Shown: piece after piece, positions 53,341 to 64,000 of the stretch
Layout: the number at the start of each line of letters is the position of its first letter
Position numbering within the stretch: position 1 is the first letter of the stretch
Assembly: GCA_022495005.1 (NCBI GenBank)
Contig: JAGYXB010001569.1
Span: forward strand, 2,170,001 to 2,234,000
DNA from: Rhyacophila brunnea
Taxonomy: Eukaryota > Arthropoda > Insecta > Trichoptera > Rhyacophilidae
Length of the DNA stretch: 64,000 nt
Direction of reading: 5' to 3'
The notes under the pieces: generated by a model
What the model was told of the DNA's origin: nothing
What the model saw: the letters and a program-made list of their open reading frames with translations, nothing else
The model's database searches: none
Made by a program: the position numbers and the translations under genes

Positions 53341-55640
53341 AGACCGTTCAACCTCTTTGGGTCGTATAGTAATGACATAAAATTCATGTCTAAAGAAAAC
53401 ACGGTTCTTGTCGGTTTACAGGAAACTAGCAGCAAACAAATTTTGAAAATAGCCGATATACTGGATTATGTGTTAGGTTAGGTTAGTGACGTTACCCCGG
53501 TCCTGGTATAACCACAAAGGCACTATACCCTCAACCGGTCCTGCCCTTAGGCCTGGTTGAGAACCTTTGCTTAAGCTAGCTCAGTGGGAGGGGGTAGTCA
53601 CCTAAAGTTCTGTTCGACACTATTAAACACACGGTAACAATATTATTTATTTAATTATCCAAAAAGAATCGCCACCTAGTAATAGGTTGACGCCAGGATC
53701 TTTAATTATTTTATTAACCTCCAATTTTATTTTATTTCGTAACCACAGACGTGAAATGTCAAAGACAGCTGATCGGCTTTCACTTGGTTTTTATATCGGA
53801 TTATTTCTCTGTGAAAAATATCGCAAAGTTATTTCAAAATAAAACTCCTTAGTAACACAGTTCTAAATATTTATTAAATTATCTTTCTATAGATCAATTT
53901 ATTATAATTAACATTTATTAACAATTTAACATTATAATTTAACTTTAAATAATTATTATAATTTTTTTTATTAACTTATTGAACTAATTTATTATATAAA
54001 AACTAATCATAATTATTTTTATATTTATTTAAATGTATAGCTGCACACTTATATATTAATGAGTCGCCGTCTTATAATGTTTGGGAAACCATGTTCCATT
54101 TATAGGAGTTTCCCGAAGTACCTATGACGAGGTACTTAATAAGGTATTCGTTTGTTTACGAATATTTCTCGCCTACGCGTTCTGCGTCACTATGAGTGAT
54201 GACGACACGACTATGACGCGACACTATTATCACGTAAAATATTCCCGATAATATTTTCAAACTACGCGATTTTTCTCTGTGTTTTTGTTCGGCAGCGACA
54301 CAGATTCAGAGAACTTAGCTCTAGTATTGAACTCGGGACTCGGCGACTGACTTTGTATAGAAAAAGACGTCTTTTTATACCCTCCAGATGGGATTTCCCC
54401 GAAAAATGACGTCACAGATGCAAAATTCCCCCACTCTAAATTTATGTTTTCATCGATTATCTAAAGAATCGTTCATAAGTTTGGTTAAGAAATTATGTCT
54501 ACGCGTAAGGGTTCAAATACTTGTCGTTGAAATATTGATTTTATTAACTTAAAATACAAAAAAATATAGGAAAAGGTCGTACATGACTTTTCGGGGCGTG
54601 TTCACAGGCGAAAAGTGGACCAATGGGGCAGTTTTTCTACCTCCTCCATCAGACCAAGAGCCAGACTCTTGGACCAATTACAGAAAAGCAGTTTATTTCC
54701 CGGCTTTTCCGGAAAATTATGAATATTTAATTAGCTAAAAATAAGCGGCCTATAGGTATCTATAGGTGAAACAAGTTTCGTAATAATCGCAAAAGTCCCT
54801 CTGGTACTTTTGACACAGATTGGCTAAATATCTTTTGATTCATTTATCAGGATTGCGATTATGAAAAATGAAAAATTATCGGTTAAAAATGATGCGTACC
54901 GCTAATACGAATAACGAAATCAACTGTTCTGGTATGTCAGTGTAAAAAGAATGAGTCAAAATTTAATTCCGTCTTTTCTTTTATACCCGTACCTTCCGCG
55001 CCGGTTCTACTCCGCTGGGGGGTAGGTACGATTAAATTTTATATAATTACATTTATGAGGTACTTTAAACTTGGGATATTGCTTTAGATCTAAGTAAGAT
55101 TCCTACGACAAGTATTGATTTATAAGGTTTGAAATTTACCTGTTTAGGGTAACTTTTTACAATTTGAAAATGATCTGTAGGGCTTAATTGACAGATCTAA
55201 GAAATAATTTTTATTTGTAAATTAGCAAAATAATAATGTCCTCAGACTTACATTATTAGAATTTCGATTCTTGAAATTCCTTTGTCTACTTTTTACAAAA
55301 GTAGGTACTAAACTCGTACGTACTTTGTTATAATTAATAACATTTATTTATTATTTAAATTTAGTGTGTATAGCTAGTACTTACAGTGTACAATCATTAG
55401 ATTTTAATTATGACGTTATTTGATATCATATTTTATTTGTCTAAAATATTTTACAATGTTCAGCGGCAAATACATCGCAACAAAATTTCAAATCCTTTCA
55501 CATAAATAAAATTTGATTTTATGTAATTCAAAATTGGATTAGTTATGAATTGACATTTGTTTACAACATTTAGCTAATGATATCACATAAGTCGTTTACA
55601 TATTATTATTTATTTTTAACCTTATTTCTAAACATTTCAA
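53341..55640. other. AT-rich region without a recognised gene
   Basis: A GC-richer block at 53490-53600 and another at 54160-54430 ('tttttatacc' TATA-like) could be part of an LTR or unidentified element, but I find no repeated ends, primer site or frames. A ttaggttaggtt motif lies near 53470. Confidence 0.45.
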
Positions 55641-55850
55641 TTACTCACATTTTTCTTGCAAGACTGTTTGGTCTACCTGAAAGAAATTCATCCATAGTTC
55701 ACTCTGAGTGGCTGTAAGTCTCTCAGACCGTACTATGGGACTTATTACATGTTCATTATAGCTCTGTTTAGAGGTAGGCTGCGCAAATTCATACAAAAAT
55801 CGACATTTACGATCGGACTGAAAAGTTGTGACGTCACAAAATCGTCGCAA
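55641..55850 (-). other. Short open frame, identity unknown
   Basis: A 69-residue minus-strand frame (MRRFCDVTTFQSD...) next to a 'tgacgtcacaaaatcg' palindrome. No family recognised; may be part of a decayed element. Confidence 0.2.
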
Positions 55851-56640
55851 GAAATGCCGGCTGAAGGCGTGGATTTCGTGGCCATGTCATGAGGTTATCA
55901 TTCATGAATTTTGCCAAAATCAGCTATAAAAGTTGAATTAATGTTCATATTGAATCTAATAAAACTGGAGACCGTATAGTATACGTTCATCACTTTCCGA
56001 ACTGTGCTGCGGTGAAATGTTTGACGTACAATTTACATTTAACCTGATTTTAAAATCAAGTTATCGCTGAAATCCATCAATTGGCCATATATTCCCTTCG
56101 TTATAAAAAAACGAAAACAAATTCTATTAATACTATCGACCGAAGGTACTCGATAGAATTTGAATTTAAATTCTAATGGATTTAAGTTTTGTACTGTGTA
56201 TTCCATTTGCTAGTACGAATTTATAGAGAAAGCGTTCCTTTAGAATTTTCGGCATTGGTTGCAAAAGGGTTTCGAATCCAGCAAAGTTAAATGTTTTTGA
56301 GCCAGATCACCGCCATCTTTAGATTAATAAAGCCTGAGCATAACTTTTTGCACAAGCAACGAGTGGTCCACTGCCATACTATTTATTGATAACGTACTTG
56401 CAAGCAGAGTTTGGTATTCTATAATGACTGAAGAGTATAAATAAGTTATTAGTTATTGTCGTTTAGAATCTACTGTCACATTGACAAACGTCCTAGTGTA
56501 TTATGATATTATTATACATAGAAGAAGTTTACTTACTTTGATCGTCACTTCCAATTTTTTATAACAACCACTAAATCGGATGAACTCCAAGATACGTTAA
56601 AATAATCTGAAACTAAGAATACTCCGACAAGTGAACACGA
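55851..56640. other. Unassigned, with a degraded Penelope-type block
   Basis: 56170-56290 repeats 'ttctaatggatttaagtttt' and 'gcaaaagggtttcg', which parallel 10150-10230, suggesting another decayed copy of that hammerhead-bearing repeat. Confidence 0.4.
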
Positions 56641-56648
56641 CAGACGCA

Positions 56649-56915
56649 TCAGTATGAGCAGTCTATAGACAATGACAGGTCATCCATAGACAACGGGAGG
56701 GGCGAAAAGTAGGACCAGTCGTGTAATGTATCGACTTGCTTGTTTTCAATGGTGGTCTGGTAGGTCCTTTGGTACATTTGTAGAGATCCTCGTCTTAACT
56801 TCTGCCAAAGTTCGAGTTTATTTTTGAATAATTCTACTTTGTCAGAGCATGTCAATATATTTTCATTCTGACCATGCATTGCTTTATTCAGGTGCTCAAA
56901 TATATTTCCAGCCAT
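56649..56915 (-). pseudogene. hAT transposase fragment (SCAND3/ZBED5-like type)
   Basis: On minus: MAGNIFEHLNKAMHGQNENI, then CSDKVELFKNKLELWQKLRR, the conserved stretch following the RNase H-like core in this hAT group. Flanks are uninformative. Confidence 0.6.
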
Positions 56916-57000
56916 GTATGCAAATTTGGCTATTTAGTAAGTATTGTATAATATACAAAATATTTACGATTTTTTTTTTTTTGAAGCAATGCACCGCGAC

Positions 57001-57618
57001 CAAGGCCTGAACAAAAACGATGCATGAGTGCGAGTGAGAAAGTATTCGGCACCCTTATAATCTCTGCGACACGCGCTAGAGTAAGATAAAAGGTCTACAT
57101 ATGTGTGAGTTAGTTTCCAAAAGTATCGCCGGCAAATCGTGGTGAAACGCTTCATGTAGCGTCGATAACCTGCAAGCTCGTGTTGCTAAAATTGCTATTT
57201 TTGTGTTAAACATAAAGTCAGTGGTAAATATTTTTAGTTAATTAAGTAGGAAAGATGGTTCTGTGTGTTGTATTAAAATATGGTAGCCGTACTGATAAGC
57301 AAGAAGATGGTATTACGTTTCATAGGTAAGTTGATACATGTTCGTGATAATTTATTTCTATATTATTATATATTTTAATATCAGTGACCTAGTGTTTCTT
57401 TAAAATAATTTAAATTATGGATATCTTTACCTAATGGTTGCATTTTGACCGCTTAAAAATAGTATATAACCTAAAAAAATATAAAATTATATTTTAATTC
57501 TGAGCGTCTAGTGTGAGCACTTTGGGCGAGCACTAGCGAAATGGTCTATGGTCTCGAACATTTGTAGACGACATTTAGCAATGCAACGGGTGGCGTCTAG
57601 ATGTATCTATAGTCTATG
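57001..57618 (+). mobile_element. P-like element carrying a THAP first exon, best copy
   Basis: Starts CAAGGCCTGAAC, ends ctatagtctatg, with a perfect 8-bp TSD accgcgac (56993-57000 and 57619-57626). An 8-bp TSD and a THAP exon together fit the P superfamily, but the terminal repeats are poor and no transposase is present. Confidence 0.8.
57255..57325 (+). pseudogene. THAP first exon in the P-like element, decayed
   Basis: Matches 33145-33215, but the second zinc-binding Cys is replaced by Tyr (LKYGSRTDK). The donor ag|gtaag is kept. Confidence 0.65.
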
Positions 57619-57671
57619 ACCGCGACACACCTAGCATCGTTTCGCGGCATACTGGTTTACAGAGTGGAGGT

Positions 57672-58205
57672 TTGTTTTTACAAGAAATGGATGTTGGCCA
57701 CTCCCTTAAGCTATTGGGTTTACTGCAATATGTTTATTTGCCAGACCCAGTATTCGAGTCATTCGCTCTAGCATGCCTTCTTTTCAATATTGCGGTAGAA
57801 AAGGCGATACGGGATGCGAATATTGATGCCCATGTCAGCGGCACGATATTTACTAAGCCTGTGCAGCTGCTGGCGTATGCCAATGATATCGACATCATTG
57901 CCATATCAGAATTGGCGCTAAAAAAGGCATTCACAGCCTCTGCCAAAAGAATGGGCTTACAAATAAACGAGGCAAAAACTAAATACATGCCTGTCTATGT
58001 CACACCACGAGAAGGCGCACCAAAGTTAGATATTGGTGCATACAAGTTTGATACGGTCGACAGATTCATATACCTTGGTTCTCTTGTAACTCGACATAAT
58101 GATATTACAGAAGAAATCAACAAGAGAATCATGTCTGCGAATAAATGAAAATAGGGACAGGTGGAGGGAGCTGTTGGAGGAGGCCAAGACTCACACCAGG
58201 TTGTC
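57672..58205 (+). pseudogene. LINE reverse transcriptase, C-terminal half (broken)
   Basis: About 158 residues: LLFNIAVEKAIRDANIDAHV, then LLAYANDIDII (the YADD catalytic box changed to YAND), RMGLQINEAKTKYM and FIYLGSLVT. After the stop at 58146 another frame adds WRELLEEAKTH and the tail ends in gatgatgatgag. The catalytic change makes it inactive. Confidence 0.85.
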
Positions 58206-58937
58206 GCGCCACTGATGATGATGAGTATTCGAGTCATTAGCCGCCCGGCCAGCTTGGATTTTTAGCATAATTTAAATAGGGAAATCGGATAAATAGAATT
58301 TTTTTTCTACCTTTGCTTTTAATTGAAACCTTGTGAGTTATAAGAGGCAAACTGCTGTTTCCTAGCTGATTACATTTCTAGGGTTAGGTTTTGTAAGTAC
58401 ATTAATGCCCTTTCCCATATCATGTAATCTAAATAAGTATTGAGCTGTTAAACTTACATTTATCTTCGCTTTTCAAATAAGTATTTCGATGGAAAACAGT
58501 TAGGAAAAACCTTTTCTGAATATTAATTGAGCTTAGTTATACACGTTTTACGTTCTGCACATATCAGCCAAGCTGCTGTCATACAAAAATCTCATAAATG
58601 CGTTTTAAAGATTTCACTAATCGCAGAATGTCATTTTCGATCTGCATAAAGCGACCAAGCTGCTGTCATACAAAAATGTGTTTTAAAAACATGCCATTTT
58701 TCACTGTATAAGCCATAAAGCAACCACATGATAATAATATGTAATTACTAAAATCCTGACAGTGTGTTTTTCTACATTCAATTAATAAACATTATTTTCT
58801 CAATTACCTACATTATATGTTTTTCATTTTATTACTTATATAGATTTTTCATGTAAAAATTAGTTCCAGGCAGCTACATATTAATTTATAATTTACAAGT
58901 TTTTCGAATTATTTTCAGAACTTTGAAATTCTTATAA
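58206..58937. other. Unassigned AT-rich spacer
   Basis: Contains two copies of 'ccaagctgctgtcataca' about 95 nt apart (58570 and 58660), otherwise nothing recognised. Confidence 0.5.
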
Positions 58938-58939
58938 TA

Positions 58940-60306
58940 CAGGCGGACCTCGACTTACGAACGTTCGACTTTCGCACAATTCGCTATTTCGCACATTTCA
59001 AAAAAAATCGTTTTTTTAAAACGTCGCGCTGGCCGTAGGGTTAAGATATCCCCTTCTCGCTCGCTCACAAGCAAGTGCATTTCTTGCGTCACTTGCATCG
59101 TGCTCGAACCCGTCACTTTGCTTGTGAGCTAGCTAGGATAGCTGATATAGTCTTGCGCAGGAGCGCGTGCGGGCGTGTCATGTTGTGCGTTTTGCTAATT
59201 TTCTTCATTTGAAATATTTCACCCTAAAAATTTATAAACATGAGTGAGAAACGGAAAAACTGCAGTGTTGATACGAACAAAAAGAAATCAAGGACTTATA
59301 AACTTCACATGACGTTCTAATTGCGGTGAATCTTTTGCTTCAATCGGACGTTCGTATGATACAAACAGGTCTGCTACGATATGTTCAATTTTGAAAAATA
59401 AAATTAAGGAATAGGTACGTTCAAAATTGTGGAAATACATTATCTTTAAAGGTTGTTTCCAAAAGACACAGCATAGTTATGGATGAAATGGAAAAATATT
59501 TTGTCATCATGGATCGACGACCAACATCAAAAAGATGTCCCTCTGAATATTTCAATTATTCAAGCGAAGGCTCTTAGTTTGTACAAAGATTGGAAGGCTA
59601 GAAAAAGAAGATTCTAACACGATTTTTCAAGCAAGTAACGGTTGGTTTACATTAAATTCACTGGAGAATCGGTTGATGCGGATAAATATGCTGCAAAAGA
59701 ATTTATTTCCTCATTATCCAAAATTATTGAAGATGGAGAATATTCCTCTAGCCACATATTTAATGTAGATGACACAGGTTTATTTTGGAAAAAATGCCTA
59801 GTCGTACATTCTTATCTAAGGAAGAATCACTTGCCCCTGGGCATAAACCTTCTAAAAACCGATTGACATTGCTTCTTGGTGGAAACTTGGCTGGTGATTT
59901 AAAATTGATGCCAATGTTAATTTACCAACCAGAAAATCCCAGAGCATTGAAAGGGAAGGATAAAGAATTGCTTCCAGTAATGAAATAAAAAAGCCTGGGT
60001 TTACTGCGTTAATATTAAAAGATTGGTTCACTTTACATTTCGTGCCAGCAGTTAAGCAATATTGTAGATTTACCATTTAAAATAAGAAAAAGAAGAGTGG
60101 CAAACAGTTAACTCTTGATAACTTTTTAAAGGAAACACCCGCAAACCCCACTTAAACATGTCTTTTAAACATCTTATATTTACTTGATAAATATATATTT
60201 CAAAATACACACAGTTTAATTTTTTTTACTACCCTCTACTTTCGAACATTCAACATTCGCACACCTTTTCAGGAACCAATTATGTGCGAAAGTCGAGGTC
60301 CTCCTG
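58940..60306 (+). mobile_element. Pogo/Tigger-type transposon, 1.37 kb
   Basis: Left caggcggacctcgactt and right aagtcgaggtcctcctg are inverted repeats with TA on both sides (58938-58939 and 60307-60308). A possible N-terminal start MSEKRKNCSV lies at 59239 but is soon stopped. The transposase core at 59642-59988 is frameshifted. Confidence 0.88.
59642..59988 (+). pseudogene. Tigger-type transposase core (frameshifted)
   Basis: FNVDDTGLFWKK (first catalytic Asp region) in one frame, then KMPSRTFLSKEESLAPG and LLLGGNLAGDLKLMPM in the next. Matches the DDE core of Tigger/Jerky transposases. Confidence 0.8.
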
Positions 60307-60441
60307 TACTTGAGTAACTTAGGAGGTTTTTTTTTTAAGAAAATAGATGCAAAAATAAAGATTTTTCTTACAAAAATAAGAATTAGCTGCATTCTGCAGA
60401 ATGAACATTCTAAAAAAACGGTTTTGCACAAGACAGCCTGC

Positions 60442-60730
60442 GGGTCTATTCTATACACAAGGCGACGACTATCAACCGCTAAAGTGATAGTATTTATTAC
60501 ATATTTGTATTGAGGTATTATAATTGTTACAAGTTAGCCGTCAAAACTGTCTATCTCGCTCTAAATTTTATCACAGCCAAGAGAGGTGCTGTTAAAATAT
60601 ATCACTTATCGCAACAATTACAACCAACTTATTGTAATTGTTACAATAAGTGCTAATACTTTCATGCAAACCTACCCTAAGTTTGATAATATTTATCACT
60701 TTAGCGGTCGAAAAGTATAGAATTGACCCA
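60442..60730. mobile_element. MITE of the 'tctattctatac' family, full copy
   Basis: Left gggtctattctatac, right gtatagaattgaccc; inner 'ccgctaaagtgata' and 'tatcactttagcgg' also pair. Partial copies lie at 46490 and 51240. Confidence 0.75.
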
Positions 60731-60827
60731 CTGGACTGCTAAAACACCAAAATTTCAGATTTTATGTTTAGATTTTAATTTCAAATTTATGAAAAATTCC
60801 ATACATTGGCAAACAATGTCACTAAAA

Positions 60828-61168
60828 CCTCAATTACATTGAGCTTCTTTACGAGCTGTTTATTGGCGAATTTACAATCTGCCTGTAAAGACGCCCAGTG
60901 TAATCATCGAATAAGCTAATAAGCAGGTTGTAAACGCTCTACCGAGAAAAGTTGAAAGCCGGCGTGTGGGCCTACTGCGTCTGCGCAGTAGAGCGCAGTA
61001 CCAACCTCCCGGTAAAAAAACCAACTACGTTCCGTCAAAATAGCAGTTGGCTTGTGGCTTCTCAGCGAATGGAAAGTTTTGTGTGTAATCATCAAATCGC
61101 AGTAGTTGAATCGCCCGCTTTTAAATTCGCCAATAAACAGCTCTTAAAGAAGCTCAATGTAATTGGCG
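60828..61168. mobile_element. Foldback MITE, copy 2 (inverted)
   Basis: Same arms and GC-rich core as 38078-38432, in the opposite internal orientation. Confidence 0.8.
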
Positions 61169-61334
61169 CTTTAGGATACTTAAGTGGCATAAAAATAATT
61201 GTTTTTTAAATTCAATGTAATCATATACAATTTTAAGGTTTATACAGAAATGTTGGAAATTTCATAGAGAATCGATTGATGTAAAAACACGAGAATTGTT
61301 GGAATCAGTATATTAAGTCATTGTTGATATTGAA

Positions 61335-61513
61335 CTCCGCTACTGCGACATCTCCCAAAAATCATTTTGGGTTCTTCTTCATCTGGTTCGATCAATTCAT
61401 CATTATTATTGATTAATTTAATAAAACGGCAAATTTTTTTAGTACTCTTATTATTTAATAAATCATTGAACTCAGCTTCTACGACATCTCCCAAAAGCAT
61501 TTCGGGTTCTTCT
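61335..61513. repeat. Local duplication
   Basis: 'gacatctcccaaaa.cattt' with 'gggttcttct' occurs at about 61348 and 61482, 134 nt apart. The minus strand reads a short acidic frame (DEEEPKM) across it, possibly a decayed transposase tail. Confidence 0.5.
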
Positions 61514-61939
61514 CAATCGACTAAATCATCTGCCGGCAATGTTCCCTGTAAGGTGTGCCCGCGCACACCTACCAAAATGTGTCCGCACACATGTTTTCAT
61601 CCCCCGCACAATCCTCACAAATATATTTAAAAAAAAAAGTTTCCTTTGCCAGATTTTAATATCGCTCGAATGCACGAAACCATCCATGCACAATTCTTCG
61701 ACTCATTTCTTGGAAGGTGAAGTGCGACTAACGCGAGCTTGCTTTTACATCGAGTGGGATCACTAAATATCTGTCCCGTTCTCTCACGTGCCAAAGTATA
61801 CGAAAAGAAGATACGTATTTTAGTGTTTATCAATGACTACCTATATGCCGGGTCCTCTACATTGGTTGACTAGCTGGACTTCAATGTGATATATTTTCGC
61901 TTTGCCTGGGGCGTTGAATCACCTAGGGCCGGTCCTAAG

Positions 61940-62240
61940 TATGTACTGTATATGGTAGGGGATATAAGAACAGAGTAGGTAGACAGGGTGAGCGAGGCTG
62001 CCGGTTTGCTGGACGAGGTTCTCTGGTGGATTCCTTCGAGAATTCGTCCCGAAGAGCTGAGATTTCCTGTCATAAGGTCATCACAAGTTGCCTCATCCGA
62101 CTGTCGAACATGGTTTCGATGCTGGTCTCGGCGATGGAAGCTTTGGTTGAAGAATCGGCCATTGCATCCACCAGGTCAGCGATCTTGTCCAAATTAGTGT
62201 TCTTCTGCGTTGCCAGGACCACCTGCATGGTGTGAGGAAG
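61940..62240 (-). pseudogene. Ty3/gypsy gag fragment
   Basis: On minus: LPHTMQVVLATQKNTNLDK, then ADLVDAMADSSTKASI, the end of the gypsy capsid domain, followed after one stop by a Pro/Arg-rich linker. No pol sequence follows. Confidence 0.6.
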
Positions 62241-62451
62241 TCGGCCCATCCATGCTAAAGACCATTCACAAGACCAGACTGATGTATGCAGTTATATGGA
62301 CCATGCCACACCTGCTCAGTAGTCGCACAAGCAATAAAGTCGGGCGATCAGTAAAATCTCTTTCTTGCGCTCGGTCTGGTCTCCCGGTCTCTCTAGTCGG
62401 GCGATCGGTTGCGACGTTATAAAACATATAGCTATGTATTGAGCGCTGCCA

Positions 62452-62613
62452 CACTAGGCGACTAGTCGCCGGCAGCCATGCCATGGAGAGAATGTATTTT
62501 TTGCATTGCATCTACATTCATTATTATTATTATTATTGGCTTCCTCTCTGGTCGCCTGCAAATCGCGGTCTGCAATATGCAGTCGCGCGACCAGAGTCGC
62601 CCGGTGTGTTCAT
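62452..62613. mobile_element. Small MITE with CACAC(T/C)(A/G)GGCGAC ends
   Basis: Left cacactaggcgactagtcgc, right gaccagagtcgcccggtgtg form an imperfect inverted repeat; the interior has an att microsatellite. Confidence 0.5.
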
Positions 62614-62739
62614 CTCTTTGGAGAGAACTCACATTGTGCAAATAACGACTTTCATGCAATTCATAATAATGTACTCGTATAATAATTATGAAAAATTACA
62701 ATAATAAAACTATTCACATTAAATCTTTGAATAATACCT

Positions 62740-64000
62740 CTTGTTATAATTGTAGGGTTCTAATGCAAAAGTGACTATTTCCATTTTTGCACTTTTTCAG
62801 GAATCAACATTTTCTATGAGAGACCTTTAGAATTAAAATACACATTCAATTTAAAGACATTGTGATAGGTAGAGTAATTTTCTATATTTCCTAAAAAAAT
62901 TAGACCACTCCATCGAACCTATTAATAGTTATTAAAGAAAAACCATTTTTTTTATTTTGAATTTTTCCAAAACTGACTATTTCCAGGAAATAGTCGGTTT
63001 TGGAATATAAGATTTCACATGCTCATAGTATTTTAACATTTTGGAATTTAATAGAGACAGTTTTTAGTAAAATAAGAACACAAAAATTACAAGGGTAAGT
63101 TATATGCTTTATTAGGAAAAATACAAAAATTAAAAAATGGCTAAATTATGATGAAAATAAAATAATTAATCTTCGTCTTCTGTCTCAGGTAGTTCAATAT
63201 CATTTGGCGCTAGCCCCAAGATGTCATCATAAAATTAGTTTGCATTTGGAGGGTGGTGAAGAACTTCATTAGCTTCATGACATCATCTCTTTTAACCTTC
63301 TTAACATAGCTTATTTTATTCAATATTTGAGTAGTATCGGTAGTCATAGTTTTGTTTCTTTTTAAAATCGTAGCTCCAACAAAAGACCGAGCATACGACT
63401 GCGAAACACCAACAGTCGACTTTTCCCCTTTAATATAAGTCATCACTTAATGTTCTGTGATTTTGAAAGGGAACTTATTCAGAAGAGGTTTTATTGCAGA
63501 TTTGTAGTAGAAAAAATTAAAATCTTTGCCATACACTTTCAATGTACAGTATTTTTTTTAAACTCCGATTCACTCTTATTTGTATTTGATATTGGTGGCA
63601 GAATAACAATCGGTTCATTATTAGACGTATTTAATTGTAAGTAAGGTTATGTTCATATATTATATTGTGGAACTTTCTCCAACCAAACATCTAATGCATA
63701 ACACGAAATGATTTCATCATTGTTAATACCTTGGTCACTACGGCTTGCCATTCTACTAAATTAAAAACACTTTTACTGACGAATGAATGAAGACAAATAC
63801 AATTTCGAACAATACTTTTATGAATCTGACGTTTCATAAACGAGGAATTAGTCAATTTTGAAGGAAATCTTTTTTCTATGGAATTAGTGCACTATAGAAT
63901 AAATCGCGCGCTCTTAGCGTTGTAGTTTAATGGAAAATAGTCAGTTTTGGCTACAAACACAAATAGTCAATTTTGAAATAAAACAGAATAATGTTCATAC
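62740..64000. other. Right edge, unassigned
   Basis: Motifs of the type 'gactattt' and 'agtcagttttgg' recur at 62772, 62982, 63945 and 63966 in both orientations, suggesting an element whose ends carry them. A minus-strand 78-residue frame (63446-63210) begins MMTYIKGEKSTVGVSQSYAR; no family recognised. Confidence 0.35.

Noticed and set aside
53341..55000. LTR retrotransposon
   Set aside because: A TATA-like motif and GC shifts are present, but I could not find paired repeats, a primer-binding site or gag-pol frames.

Overview
This is a 64 kb piece of an AT-rich insect nuclear genome, most likely a moth or butterfly. The evidence is long introns with GT-AG boundaries, ZAD-type C2H2 zinc-finger genes, lepidopteran-style LINE tails (a 'ccagcagtgg' block followed by gatgatgatg), tRNA-derived SINEs, and many layers of hAT, piggyBac-like, pogo-like, P-like and PIF-like elements with readable target-site duplications (TSDs). 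There are no bacterial genes, CRISPR arrays or rRNAs. The order assignment is inference; 'insect' is well supported.

Layout. 1-5640: an endogenous ambidensovirus (insect parvovirus). A capsid tail on + and NS1/NS2 frames on - converge tail to tail. The start of the NS region is split by a 2.6 kb DNA transposon with perfect 36-bp inverted ends. 5674-7498: one hAT copy and two MITEs, each with a readable TSD. 7760-14769 (+): gene A, which has an intact two-exon ZAD domain and an acidic exon. In matching splice phase it leads into a 322-residue uninterrupted exon that looks like the N-terminal half of a DNA transposase of the same family as the transposon inside the virus. 16932-28413 (-): gene B, a complete 8-exon ZAD protein with 8 C2H2 fingers (545 aa as assembled). 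29040-31954 (+): two exons of a solitary THAP domain. 32880-34410: nested MITEs carrying a THAP first exon. 34505-51028 (+): gene C, a complete 8-exon paralogue of B (570 aa), whose introns are packed with dated transposon insertions. 51-64 kb: mainly transposon relics (pogo, piggyBac-type, hAT, P-like, LINE reverse transcriptase, gypsy gag) with no convincing host gene.

How the genes fit together. A, B and C are one local ZAD zinc-finger family. Exon 2 is 133 nt in all three; exon 3 is 190 nt and exon 7 is 249 nt in both B and C; and the splice phases agree. ZAD domains dimerise and C2H2 arrays bind DNA, so B and C are probably sequence-specific nuclear regulators. B and C lie head to head. 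A is the odd member: it has no zinc-finger exons and may be a ZAD-transposase chimera. A and C share a transposon fossil near the start of intron 1, while B lacks it, which suggests how the cluster grew.
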